From Variovorax paradoxus (GTDB lineage Bacteria; Pseudomonadota; Gammaproteobacteria; Burkholderiales; Burkholderiaceae_C), in the NCBI GenBank assembly GCA_016806145.1, contig CP063166.1, forward strand, positions 2,232,001 through 2,296,000: a stretch of 64,000 nucleotides of DNA. Reading direction: 5' to 3'. This document shows positions 26,334 to 34,688 of this stretch, in pieces. Positions within the stretch are counted from its first letter, which is position 1, and each line of letters begins with the position of its first letter. The notes under the pieces were generated by a model, which had not been told where the DNA came from, ran no database searches, and was given only the letters and a program-made list of their open reading frames with translations. The translations under genes and the position numbers were made by a program.

Positions 26334-28613
26334 TCAGCTCAATGCCGCGTGCAGCGACTGGCGCAGCTCGCGCTTCATGACCTTGCCGTTGAGGTTGCGC
26401 GGCAGTGCCTCGGTGCCGACGGTCCAGGTCTCGGGCACGGCGTAGTCCGACAGCCGCTCGGCGCAGAAGGCCTGCAGGGCCGCGGCCTGGGTGCGCTCGT
26501 CGAGCTCGCTCACGCAGACGAAGGCATGCACGCGCTCGCCGAGCACCGCGCAGGGCACGCCCACCAGCGCGGCCTCGACGATCTGCGGATGCTCCATCAG
26601 CGTGTTCTCGACCGTGGCGCAGAAGATCTTGTAGCCGCCGCGGTTGATCACGTCCTTCTTGCGGTCGAGGATGCGCACGTAGCCGTCGGCGTCCATGCTG
26701 CCGATGTCGCCCGAGCGCCAGTAGCCGCCGCGGAATTCGCTGGCCGTGGCCTGCGGGTTGCGCCAGTAGCCGGGCACCACCATCGGGCCCGCGATCCAGA
26801 TCTCGCCGACCTCGCCGCGCGCCACCTCGTTGCCGTTCTCGTCGACCACGCAGATCTCGCCGCAGGGCACGGCCAGGCCCACGCTGTCGCGGTGCTCGGC
26901 CGTCATGCCGGGCGGCATGATGGTCGCGGGCGAGCAGGTCTCGGTGGCGCCGTAGGCGTTCATCAGCGTGAGGCCCGGCAGCCGCGCCGCGATGCCCTCG
27001 ATGGTGGCGGTGGGCATCGAGGCGCCGCCGTAGGCACCGATGCGCCAGGCCGAGAGGTCGTGCGCCTGCAGGTCCGGCAGCAGCAGGCACAGGTTGTACA
27101 TGGCCGGCACCATGATCGTGTGCGTGATGCGCTCGGCCGCGGCCAGCCGCGCGAACTCGGCCGCCTTGAACTGCGTCATCAGCACCGCGCAGCCGCGCGC
27201 ATGCAGCATGGTGTAGAGCTGCGCCACCAGCCCGGTGACGTGGCTCAGCGGCACCGCCACGATGCTGCGGTCCGATTCGCCCAGGCTCATCGCGTGCACG
27301 AAGTGCATCACCGAGTGCGCGATGTTCAGGTGCGTGAGCATCGCGCCCTTGGGCTTGCCGGTGGTGCCCGAGGTGTAGAGCAGCACCGCGAGGTCTTCCT
27401 CGGCGGCCGCGTGCGCGCTGGCCAGCGGCTCGGCCTGCATCAGCGCCGTGAAGGATTCGAAGCCAGCCTGCGCGGCGCCGGTGCAAAAGCGCAGGCGCAG
27501 CAGCGGCAGCGCCTCGGGCGAGGGCACCAGCGCCTGCAGCTCCTGCGAGCAGACGATCGCCACCGCCTCGGCGTCGGCCAGCGAGAACTCGAGCTCGGCC
27601 GTGCGCGCCCGAGCGCTCACCGGCATCGCCACCGCGCCGAGCCAGGCGCAGGCGAACACCGCGATCGCGAACTCGGGGCCGTTCGAGAGGTAGAGCGCCA
27701 CCCGGTCGCCCGGCCGCACGCCGCGCTGCGCGAGGCCGCCCGCGCACTTGGTGGTGGCATGGTGCAGCTCGCGCCAGCTCAGGCGCAGCGTGTCGCAGAC
27801 CAGCGCCTCGCCCTCGGGCGAGAGCCGCACCGCGTCGGCCAGCATCTGGGCCACGTTGGCGGGCCGCTCGGCGAAGCAGCGCACCACGCGCTCGTTGAAG
27901 TGCACTTCACGTCGCATCTTGGGCATGGAATCTCCCCACTGGGACCACGAGGACGCGGAGGTCTGCGAGGGCCGCAGCTCCGTCGGGGCGCTGAGCACGC
28001 CGTGCATGAGCATCTCGATGCAGTGCCGCACGGCATCCTGCAGGCTGCGCGCCGGATGGCTGTCGGGCCGGTACCAGCGGCCGATGCCGCTGAGCGCACC
28101 GACCACCGTGTACGAGGCCATCGCCGCGTCGCCGCGCGCGATCCAGCCCTCGGCCATGCCGGCCTCGATCAGCGCGCGGAACTCGGTGTCGATCTCGCCC
28201 TTTAGCGCGCGCAGCTCGCGTCGCCGCGGTTCGGCCAGCGGGTCCTCGCCGACGCGGATCACGCACAGGCCGAAGTCGCTGGTCACGATGCCCGCGTAGT
28301 TCTCCATCGCCACGCGCAGCCGCTCGCGCGGCGGCAGCCCGCGCCGTGCCGCCTCGAGGATGCCCGCGCGCAGCGCCTCAAGCCCGCGCTGCACGCACTC
28401 GAACAGGATCTGTTCCTTGTTCTCGACGTAGTGGTAGACGGTCGGCTTGGTCACGCGCAGGGCGCGCGCGATGTCGTCGAGCGAGGTGCCCTGGAAGCCC
28501 TTGGTCGTGAACAGGCGCGCCGCCGCCAGCAGCACCGCGTCCTTCTTGGCATGGCGGTCCTGCTGCCGCTCTCCGCGGCTTTGCCAAGGCGATTCGACCA
28601 GCTCGGTAGACAT
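26334..28613 (-). CDS. TetR regulator fused in frame to AMP-dependent acyl-CoA ligase
   Basis: One open frame of 759 residues. Residues 24-210 are a TetR regulator: KKDAVLLAAARLFTTKGFQGTSLDDIARALRVTKPTVYHYVENKEQIL, then an all-helical ligand domain with ALSGIGRWYRP. After a Ser/Thr-rich linker comes a complete ANL ligase: LLYTSGTTGKPKGAMLTH (P-loop), NAYGATETCSP, GYWRNPQAT, YWRSGDIGSMDADGYVRILDRKKDVI and the catalytic-Lys ending NLNGKVMKREL. No stop separates the halves. An ATG at 27924-27926 with its own GGGGAGA site could also give free ligase of 530 residues. First gene of the transporter operon. The acid substrate is unknown. Confidence 0.88.
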   Translation of the reverse strand: MSTELVESPWQSRGERQQDRHAKKDAVLLAAARLFTTKGFQGTSLDDIARALRVTKPTVYHYVENKEQILFECVQRGLEALRAGILEAARRGLPPRERLRVAMENYAGIVTSDFGLCVIRVGEDPLAEPRRRELRALKGEIDTEFRALIEAGMAEGWIARGDAAMASYTVVGALSGIGRWYRPDSHPARSLQDAVRHCIEMLMHGVLSAPTELRPSQTSASSWSQWGDSMPKMRREVHFNERVVRCFAERPANVAQMLADAVRLSPEGEALVCDTLRLSWRELHHATTKCAGGLAQRGVRPGDRVALYLSNGPEFAIAVFACAWLGAVAMPVSARARTAELEFSLADAEAVAIVCSQELQALVPSPEALPLLRLRFCTGAAQAGFESFTALMQAEPLASAHAAAEEDLAVLLYTSGTTGKPKGAMLTHLNIAHSVMHFVHAMSLGESDRSIVAVPLSHVTGLVAQLYTMLHARGCAVLMTQFKAAEFARLAAAERITHTIMVPAMYNLCLLLPDLQAHDLSAWRIGAYGGASMPTATIEGIAARLPGLTLMNAYGATETCSPATIMPPGMTAEHRDSVGLAVPCGEICVVDENGNEVARGEVGEIWIAGPMVVPGYWRNPQATASEFRGGYWRSGDIGSMDADGYVRILDRKKDVINRGGYKIFCATVENTLMEHPQIVEAALVGVPCAVLGERVHAFVCVSELDERTQAAALQAFCAERLSDYAVPETWTVGTEALPRNLNGKVMKRELRQSLHAALS
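27924..27937 (-). promoter_or_regulatory. Internal ribosome binding site and start inside the TetR/ligase fusion
   Basis: On the minus strand GGGGAGA (27931-27937) precedes an in-frame ATG (27924-27926) by four to six bases. The ATG opens MPKMRREVHFNERVVR, where homology to acyl-CoA ligases begins. This would allow a stand-alone ligase to be made from the same message as the fusion. Confidence 0.6.
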
Positions 28614-28679
28614 TCGACTCCTGCGGCGACGACCAGGGACCGATGCCGCGCGGAGGCCGCGTGGCGCCTTGAAAACCGG

Positions 28680-28698
28680 GGGTTACTCGAAAGTACCC
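28680..28698. promoter_or_regulatory. Candidate TetR operator
   Basis: GGGTTACTCGAAAGTACCC is an inverted repeat, GGGT-ACT / AGT-ACCC, with one extra T in the left arm. It lies 67 bases upstream of the TetR/ligase start, the expected place for autoregulation. The remainder of the 174-base gap 28614-28787 shows nothing recognisable. Confidence 0.45.
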
Positions 28699-28787
28699 TG
28701 GTTGACTGGCGCGATTATTCGGAGCGTCGGAGGAGGGCGGTTCGGGGAATTTCCCTTAGCTGCGGCGCACCAAAAAATCCGCGGGGT

Positions 28788-29933
28788 TCAGGCGCGCGCA
28801 ACGGACAGGCGCCCTCGCAGCCAGCGGTTCATGGGCTCGCTGTAGCAGCGCGCAATGGCGTCGCACAGGGCCATCGACAGCAGCAGGTAGCCGCCGAGCA
28901 GCCACATCCTGTCGCCGCCGATCGCGAGCGCGGGCGGGAACAGGGTCCGCAGCAGGCCGAGCACGATCAGGTGGAACAGGTAGAGCTCGTAGCTGCGGCG
29001 GCCGAACCATCCGAAGGCGGTGGAGAGCCAGCGAAGGCGTGCGGGCGCGGTGCCGTGCGTGGATCGATCGCGCATCGTCGCCAGCAGCACGGCCGTGCCC
29101 AGCGCCATCGCCGTGACGCCGAGCACATGGCTCTGCGCGATCGGCCACCGCAGGTAGAGGAACGCCATGGCGATCGCCACGGCCCATTGCAGCAAGGTCT
29201 TGAGCCGCGCGGAGAGCGCGATCGAGTCCGCGAGCAGCGCGGTGCAGCAGCCGATCGCAATGCCGTCGAAGGCCGCGAAGTAGGCATAGAGGTAGCCGCC
29301 TTCGTCGTCCTGGCGATGGAAGCGGTAGACCGGCGCCAGCACCGCGATCGCGAGCCAGAAGGCGATCAGCCGGCGCTCCCGGCGCAGCAGCGCGCAGAGG
29401 ATCGGGAAGAAGAGATAGAAGACCTCCTCGACCGACAACGACCACAGCACGCCGAGCGCGTAGTTGGTCCAGCCGTACTTGTCGACCACCACGTTCATCC
29501 AGAAGGTCAGCGAGGCGAGGTTGACCAACCACAGCGGCAACGCGGTCGCACCTGCCGGCGCCCGGTTTTGGAAGATGACCACGCCCGCCCAGGCCAGCAG
29601 GTTGACCGCGACCAGCAGGAGCAGCAGGCACGGCACGATGCGCGCCACGCGCAGGCCGTAGAAGGCGCGCGCCTTCACGTCCCGCAGCGCGCCCCAGCGG
29701 CGCCGCGCGTTCGAGGTGATCAGGAAGCCCGAGATCACGAAGAACATCGTGACGCCGTAGTTGCCGTTGCGCGCCACCGCGCGCACCGCTTCCCAGCCGA
29801 GGAGTTGCGACAGCACGGTGCCGTCGAGACGGTAGGCGATGTTGAAGTGGTGGAACAGCACCAGCAGGATCGCGATGCCGCGCAGCACGTCGATGCGCGT
29901 GCTGCGTGGTCCGGTGCTCGGCGCCGCCGTCAT
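28788..29933 (-). CDS. Acyltransferase 3 (OafA-like) membrane protein
   Basis: A 381-residue protein with about ten membrane segments. Family landmarks are RIDVLRGIAILLVLFHHF (catalytic-type His), FFVISGFLIT, and WSLSVEEVFYLFFPIL. Such proteins O-acylate surface sugars or antibiotics from the cytoplasmic side. The start is the ATG complementary to 29931-29933; the frame stays open much further upstream through the beta-lactamase gene, but that part is a shadow. It overlaps the beta-lactamase stop by four bases, an unusual pairing that suggests co-translation. Confidence 0.9.
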   Translation of the reverse strand: MTAAPSTGPRSTRIDVLRGIAILLVLFHHFNIAYRLDGTVLSQLLGWEAVRAVARNGNYGVTMFFVISGFLITSNARRRWGALRDVKARAFYGLRVARIVPCLLLLLVAVNLLAWAGVVIFQNRAPAGATALPLWLVNLASLTFWMNVVVDKYGWTNYALGVLWSLSVEEVFYLFFPILCALLRRERRLIAFWLAIAVLAPVYRFHRQDDEGGYLYAYFAAFDGIAIGCCTALLADSIALSARLKTLLQWAVAIAMAFLYLRWPIAQSHVLGVTAMALGTAVLLATMRDRSTHGTAPARLRWLSTAFGWFGRRSYELYLFHLIVLGLLRTLFPPALAIGGDRMWLLGGYLLLSMALCDAIARCYSEPMNRWLRGRLSVARA

Positions 29934-30739
29934 CTCGCGGCGGAACCGATCAGCGCGGGCAGGGCCGGCAGCAGCGCGTCGCGCGTGCGGACGCCCGGTG
30001 TGGTCGCCTGCTTCCGGTCGTCCTGCGTCAGCCGCGCGAACACCACGGTGCGCTCGCCGCGCGTGGCCCAGCCGACATACCAGCCATAGCCATGGGCTTC
30101 GTCGAGCGAGCCGTCGGCCTTCTTCGGGTAGGCCGCGCCGGTCTTGCCCTGCACGGTCCAGCCCTCGGGCAGCTCGGTCGTCTCCATCGAACGCCGCGTC
30201 AGCTCGATCGCGCGCGGCGACACCGGCAGCCGGTTCGACAGCAGCTTGCGCAGGAACTCGACCTGCTCGCGCGGCGAGATGCGCAGCGACGACGCGACCC
30301 ACGAACGCTCGAGCCCGTTGTTCTTTCCCGGGTCGCCCGACACGTTGGCGTTGCCGTAGTCGAAGTCCTTCGCATAGCGCGCGAAGCGTTCGGCACCCAG
30401 CGATTCGGTCACCCGCTGCGAGAACCAGAACACCGAGAGCTTGAGCCAGCGTTGCGGGTCGGTCGGCTGCTTCCAGCCTTCGACCCAGGCCGGATAGCCT
30501 TCCTTGAACGGCAGCACGGGGTCGTGTTCGTTCTGGAGGAAGCCCGCGTCGAAGCCCATCAGCGCGATCGCGATCTTGAAGGTGGAGGCAGGGGTGACGC
30601 GTTCGTCGCAGCGGCCTTGCTTCACGATGAACTGGCCGGTGGTCGCGTCGGCGATGGCGGTGCAGAGGGTGCGGGCGTGGGTGGTGGCGGCGAGGGTGGC
30701 GAGCAGGGCTGCGGACAGGAGGCGAAGCGGTCTTTTCAT
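29930..30739 (-). CDS. Class D (OXA-type) beta-lactamase
   Basis: A 269-residue periplasmic serine beta-lactamase, normal length for class D. The signal peptide ends near ATTHA. The active-site motif S-T-F-K is at residues 52-55 in PASTFKIAIALMGFDAG, the class D Y-G-N motif in FDYGNANVSGDPG, and K-T-G in VQGKTGAAYP. LERSWVASSLRISPREQVEFL matches the OXA core, including the Trp that stabilises the carboxylated Lys. It hydrolyses beta-lactams through an acyl-enzyme. There is no mobile element nearby, so it looks like a resident chromosomal gene. It is translated just ahead of the acyltransferase. Confidence 0.93.
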   Translation of the reverse strand: MKRPLRLLSAALLATLAATTHARTLCTAIADATTGQFIVKQGRCDERVTPASTFKIAIALMGFDAGFLQNEHDPVLPFKEGYPAWVEGWKQPTDPQRWLKLSVFWFSQRVTESLGAERFARYAKDFDYGNANVSGDPGKNNGLERSWVASSLRISPREQVEFLRKLLSNRLPVSPRAIELTRRSMETTELPEGWTVQGKTGAAYPKKADGSLDEAHGYGWYVGWATRGERTVVFARLTQDDRKQATTPGVRTRDALLPALPALIGSAAR

Positions 30740-30850
30740 GGGAGGGACGGGGATTGGTCCGTGATCGTAGAAAAGGCCGGGCTTCGTGTCCTCCGACTGG
30801 CAAGCGAGGGACGTCTCGGCCGTAACGCGTGTAACGCCGAAGGGCCCTCG

Positions 30851-31222
30851 CTAGCTCGCGGGCCTCGAAAACACATTCACCAGACTCCCATCCGGATCGC
30901 GAAGCAGCAGCGACAGGTTGCCCCACGGCATCGTGGTCGGCCGCATCACGACCTCGGCCGTTTCCTCCATGCGCGCCAGCGTCCCTTCGACATCGGCGAC
31001 CTCGAACTCGAGGATCGCCGAACGGTTCGATGCGGCCGTGGCGGCCCCGGCGTTGAAGCGCTGCACGAGCTGCTCTTCGGAGATGGCCAGCGTCGCGCCC
31101 GCCAGCCGGATCTCCGCGAAGCCGTCGGCCAGGCGGGTGGCCTCGGTGCCCGAGAGGCGCGCGTAGAACGCAACGAGGGCTTCGAATTGTTGGGTGACTA
31201 GACGCACGGATGCAAACTTCAC
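30851..31222 (-). CDS. VOC-family (glyoxalase/bleomycin-resistance fold) protein
   Basis: A 123-residue single VOC module: VRLVTQQFEALVAFYARLSG, FAEIRLAGATLAI, ILEFEVADVEGTLARM, and the C-terminal strand WGNLSLLLRDPDGSLVNVF with a metal-type acidic/Arg context. VOC proteins bind metals for ring-opening or thiol chemistry, or merely sequester ligands. The gene follows the WYL regulator by 34 bases on the same strand, a common arrangement in which the regulator controls its VOC neighbour. Confidence 0.85.
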   Translation of the reverse strand: MKFASVRLVTQQFEALVAFYARLSGTEATRLADGFAEIRLAGATLAISEEQLVQRFNAGAATAASNRSAILEFEVADVEGTLARMEETAEVVMRPTTMPWGNLSLLLRDPDGSLVNVFSRPAS

Positions 31223-31256
31223 GCCGATCTCCTGATGAATGAACGATGGCGCGATC

Positions 31257-31979
31257 TTAGGAAGAGGGCATGTCAGATTCCGGCAGTATCGTGCGGCCGC
31301 TTTCCTTCACGCGCTGCTGCCAGGCCTTGAGCAGCGCCTGGCGACGCTGCGGGTAGCGCACATCGAGCATCTCGGCGGCGACGATGCGGTCGGCGCGGAA
31401 GTTGCGGAAGTCGTTGCGCAGTTCGCACCAGGCGCTGAGCACGCGCGACTGTTCGAAGTACACGAGCGCGAAGGGCCAGATGACGCGTTTCGACGCGGTT
31501 CCGTCGGGATCGCTGTAGCCGATCCGCAGCTTGTGCTCGGCACGGATGGCGGCGCGCAGCAGGTCGGGCTCGACCGCGGCCGGTGCGCGCTTCGCACCCG
31601 CGGCCACGAGCAGCGCGGAGGCCTCGAGTTCGCGCTTCAGTTCGGGCGGCAGCACGGCGGCGATCTTCGCGAGCGCATCGTGCGCGCCGCCCGACAGGGC
31701 CTTGTCGCCGCGGTCCGCCACCCAGCGCAGGCCCAGCGCGAGCGCCTCGATCTCCTCGGGGCCGAACATCAGCGGCGGCAGCACGTAGCCCGGCTTGAGC
31801 ACATAGCCCAGGCCGGGCGAACCTTCGATCAGCGCGCCCTGCGACTGCAGGCTCGCGATGTCGCGGTACAGCGTGCGCAGGCTGATGCCGAGCTGCTCGG
31901 CCAGGGCCTGGCCGCTGAGGGGCCGGCGATGGCGGCGCAGGGTCTGGACCAGGGCGAGCAGGCGTTCGGAGCGGGACAT
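31257..31979 (-). CDS. YafY-type HTH/WYL-domain transcriptional regulator
   Basis: A 240-residue regulator. The N-terminal HTH_11 domain is RLLALVQTLRRHRRPLSGQALAEQLGISLRTLYRDIASLQSQGA. The WYL domain spans residues about 135-220 (IRAEHKLRIGYSDPDG, VIWPFALVYFEQSRVLSAWCELRNDFRNFRADRI); here the namesake residues are replaced by V-Y-F, which is frequent. It probably controls the VOC gene downstream. The phospholipase gene lies 12 bases upstream on the same strand. Confidence 0.9.
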   Translation of the reverse strand: MSRSERLLALVQTLRRHRRPLSGQALAEQLGISLRTLYRDIASLQSQGALIEGSPGLGYVLKPGYVLPPLMFGPEEIEALALGLRWVADRGDKALSGGAHDALAKIAAVLPPELKRELEASALLVAAGAKRAPAAVEPDLLRAAIRAEHKLRIGYSDPDGTASKRVIWPFALVYFEQSRVLSAWCELRNDFRNFRADRIVAAEMLDVRYPQRRQALLKAWQQRVKESGRTILPESDMPSS

Positions 31980-31991
31980 GCGTGCGGCCCT

Positions 31992-33617
31992 CTAGAGCTG
32001 GCTCTGCGGAATCAACGGCCCCAGCAGCCTCAGCTTGAAGCGCTGCCACGCCGTCGTCTCGGGCGGCACGTCGAACACGCGCGTGTCGTCGTCCTGGTCC
32101 ACCCATTCGACGTTGCGGCCCTTCGCATCGAGCCGCAGCCGGTAGAAGCTGCGCGTGTCGGCGAAGCTCTCGAGCTGGCGCGCCATGTCGGGGCTGTCGA
32201 TGATCAGGCCGAGCTCGGTGTTGAGCCGTGCCGAGCGCGGGTCGAGGTTCATCGAGCCGAGGAAGACCTGGCGATGGTCGACGATGCCGTTCTTCATGTG
32301 CAGCGCGCCGGTGCCATGGCCGAACAGGCCGAGCTTGCCGCGGTGCACGCTCAGCGAGGGGCTCAGTTCGTAGATCTCGACGCCGGCCTCGAGCAGCCGA
32401 TGGATGTGCGGCCAGTAGCCGACGTAGACCCAGGGCTCGTCGGTGGAGGCCAGCGAGTTGGTGACGAGCTCGACCTGCAGGCCCGCGGCCCGCGCCTCGG
32501 CGAGGCTGGCGACGGCGGCGTCCGAAGGCACGAAATAGGGCGAGACCATCTTGATGGTCCGCTGCGCGGTGCGGAACCAGCGGATCACGGCCTCGGTGAC
32601 GGTGCCCTTGTTCGAGTTCTCGCGCTCGTTCCAGCCTTGGGTCTTGGTCAGCGGATCGAACAGCACGCGCGCATCGGCCGCGAGCAGCGGACTGAGCCTG
32701 CGCTCGGCCAGCTCGAAGGGCAGGTTCATCATCGGCACCATCTCGAGCGGGATCGAGGCCGGCTCGCCCTCGGTCGCGTTGGGGATGATGCCGTCGGCCG
32801 GGATGCGCGGCGCCTGCGGCGGCCTGGCCGTGGCGGTGCGCTCCTCGAAGGCTTGCCGCAGCTGCGCCGGCGACAGGCTGCTGCGCGCGATGCGCTGCAC
32901 GGGATAGACGGCCTCGCTGTTCCAGTAGTGGTCGAAGGCGTCGGAGAGTTCGCGCACCACCGAGCCCGCGGCGAACACGTCCATGTCGATGAAGTTGCTG
33001 GCGCTGGCGTTCATCACGTACTCGTCGGCCATGTTGCGCCCGCCGGCCACGGCGGCGGCGTTGTCGGCCACGAACAGCTTGTTGTGCATGCGCCGGTTGA
33101 TGCGCTCGAAATCCATCGCCGAGGCGGCGAAGCGCGTGAGGTCGCTGCCGCGGCCGGCCGGGAAGGGATTGAACAGGCGCACCTCCACGTTCGGATGGCT
33201 GGCCAGGCCGAGCAGCAGCTCGTCCTCGCCGGTGGTGTAGAGATCGTCCACCAGCAATCGCACGCGCACGCCGCGCGCGGCGGCATCGCGCAGCGCGCGC
33301 ATCAGGGCGCGGCCGGTGTTGTCGCCGGCCAGCAGGTAGTACTGCACGTCGAGGCTGCGGGTGGCGAGCTTCGCGAGCTCGATGCGGCTGGCGAAGGAGG
33401 TCGGGCCGTAGGGCAGCAGGCGAAAGCCCGATGCGTTGCCCGGTGCCAGTGCCTGCTGCGCGATGGCGTTCAGCGGCGTGGCGGCGTAGTCGGCGATCGC
33501 GGCGACGGGCGCCTGTGCGACGGGCGGCGGCAGGCTGGCGCAGGCGCCGAGCAGGGCGGGCAGCAGCAGGGCGGCGAGCAGCAGGCGAAGGCGCGGGAGC
33601 GGGGACGCGGTCGGCAT
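31992..33617 (-). CDS. Phospholipase D family lipoprotein, cardiolipin-synthase-C-like
   Basis: A 541-residue protein with a lipoprotein signal (LLPALLGAC, lipidated Cys near residue 25). Two HKD half-sites are intact: HNKLFVADNAAAVAGGRN in the first half and HMKNGIVDHRQVFLGSMN in the second. The layout matches YmdC/ClsC-type enzymes that transfer phosphatidyl groups between phospholipids. The start complementary to 33615-33617 has a GGAG site; the longer frame adds a basic tail that would spoil the signal. The lipid anchor means it acts in the periplasm. Confidence 0.88.
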   Translation of the reverse strand: MPTASPLPRLRLLLAALLLPALLGACASLPPPVAQAPVAAIADYAATPLNAIAQQALAPGNASGFRLLPYGPTSFASRIELAKLATRSLDVQYYLLAGDNTGRALMRALRDAAARGVRVRLLVDDLYTTGEDELLLGLASHPNVEVRLFNPFPAGRGSDLTRFAASAMDFERINRRMHNKLFVADNAAAVAGGRNMADEYVMNASASNFIDMDVFAAGSVVRELSDAFDHYWNSEAVYPVQRIARSSLSPAQLRQAFEERTATARPPQAPRIPADGIIPNATEGEPASIPLEMVPMMNLPFELAERRLSPLLAADARVLFDPLTKTQGWNERENSNKGTVTEAVIRWFRTAQRTIKMVSPYFVPSDAAVASLAEARAAGLQVELVTNSLASTDEPWVYVGYWPHIHRLLEAGVEIYELSPSLSVHRGKLGLFGHGTGALHMKNGIVDHRQVFLGSMNLDPRSARLNTELGLIIDSPDMARQLESFADTRSFYRLRLDAKGRNVEWVDQDDDTRVFDVPPETTAWQRFKLRLLGPLIPQSQL

Positions 33618-33684
33618 GGGGTCGATCTCCGAAGGCCGGTGACGGTGCGGCGATCGATCATGCGCCATGGCGGCCGCGCCGCGC

Positions 33685-34680
33685 TCATTCCTTGATGTTG
33701 GCCGTCTGCACGATCTTCTGGTTGCGCGCGTACTCGGCCTGCACGAAGCGGCCGAAGGCTTCGGGCGTGCCGCTGCCCGGCAGCGCGCCCTGCTCGGCGA
33801 GCTTGGTTCGCACGCCTTCCTCCTGCAGCACGGCCTCGAGTTCCTGGTGGAGGCGCGCGACGATGGCGGGGGGCGTCTTCGCGGGCGCGAAGATGCCGGT
33901 CCAGCTCACCATGTCGAAGCCCTTGAGGCCGGGCATCTCGTCGAAGGTGGGCACGCCGGGCAGCGAGGGCAGGCGCTTGGTGCCGGTGATGCCCAGCGCC
34001 TGCAGCCGCTTGCCGCTGACGTGCGGGATGGCGCTGGTGCTCACGAGCATCGCGAGGTCGACCTGGTCGCCGATCACGTCGGTGGCGATCTGCGCGCCGC
34101 CGCGGTAGGGCACGTGGGTCACGAAGATGCCGCTGCGCTGCTTGAGCAGTTCCATCGCGAGCTGCAGCACGGTACCCACGCCCGAGGTGGCGTAGTTGTA
34201 TTTGCCGGGCGCGGCCTTGGCGAGCTGCACGAAGTCGGCGTAGCTCTTCGCGGGCAGGCCGGGGCGCGCCACCAGCACCATCGGCGCGGTGTTGAGCAGG
34301 CCGACCGGCGCCAGGTCCTTGAGCGGATCGAAGCGGAAGGCCGAGGGGTTGACCAGCCGGCCGATGGCGATCGCGCTGTCGGGGCCGACCACCAGGGTGT
34401 AGCCGTCGGGCGCGGCGGCCACGGCCTTGGCCACGCCGATGGCGCCCCCGGCACCGGCCACGTTGTCGATCACCACCGCCTGCTTGAGCCGCTCGGCCAG
34501 CCGCGTGGCGACCAGGCGCGCATTGACGTCGACGCTGCCGCCCGCGGTGTAGGGAACGATCAGCGTGATCGGCATGGCCGCGGGCCAGGCCGGCTGGGCC
34601 GAGGCCAGGGTGGGCAGCAGGGCGGGCAGCGCGGCGCAGAGCGTCGCGGCCACGAGCAGGGGACGGCGGAGGTGGTTCAT
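33685..34680 (-). CDS. Bug-family (TctC-like) tripartite tricarboxylate binding protein
   Basis: A 331-residue periplasmic protein with signal peptide ending at TLASAQP. Bug landmarks are ITLIVPYTAGGSVDVNARLVA, VVIDNVAGAGGAIG, APDGYTLVVGP, FVTHVPYRGGAQIATDVIGDQVDLAM and IFAPAKTPPAIVARL. Bug proteins bind small carboxylates or amides for tripartite transport or sensing and are greatly expanded in Burkholderiales. No TctAB membrane genes are nearby, as is usual for orphan Bugs. It follows the adenosine deaminase gene by eight bases, so the two likely serve one pathway. Confidence 0.92.
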   Translation of the reverse strand: MNHLRRPLLVAATLCAALPALLPTLASAQPAWPAAMPITLIVPYTAGGSVDVNARLVATRLAERLKQAVVIDNVAGAGGAIGVAKAVAAAPDGYTLVVGPDSAIAIGRLVNPSAFRFDPLKDLAPVGLLNTAPMVLVARPGLPAKSYADFVQLAKAAPGKYNYATSGVGTVLQLAMELLKQRSGIFVTHVPYRGGAQIATDVIGDQVDLAMLVSTSAIPHVSGKRLQALGITGTKRLPSLPGVPTFDEMPGLKGFDMVSWTGIFAPAKTPPAIVARLHQELEAVLQEEGVRTKLAEQGALPGSGTPEAFGRFVQAEYARNQKIVQTANIKE

Positions 34681-34688
34681 GGCGGGCT

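Noticed and set aside
29934..30926. Extension of the acyltransferase frame through the beta-lactamase gene
   Set aside because: Family homology begins at the ATG complementary to 29931-29933; the beta-lactamase gene occupies the region on the same strand in another frame.
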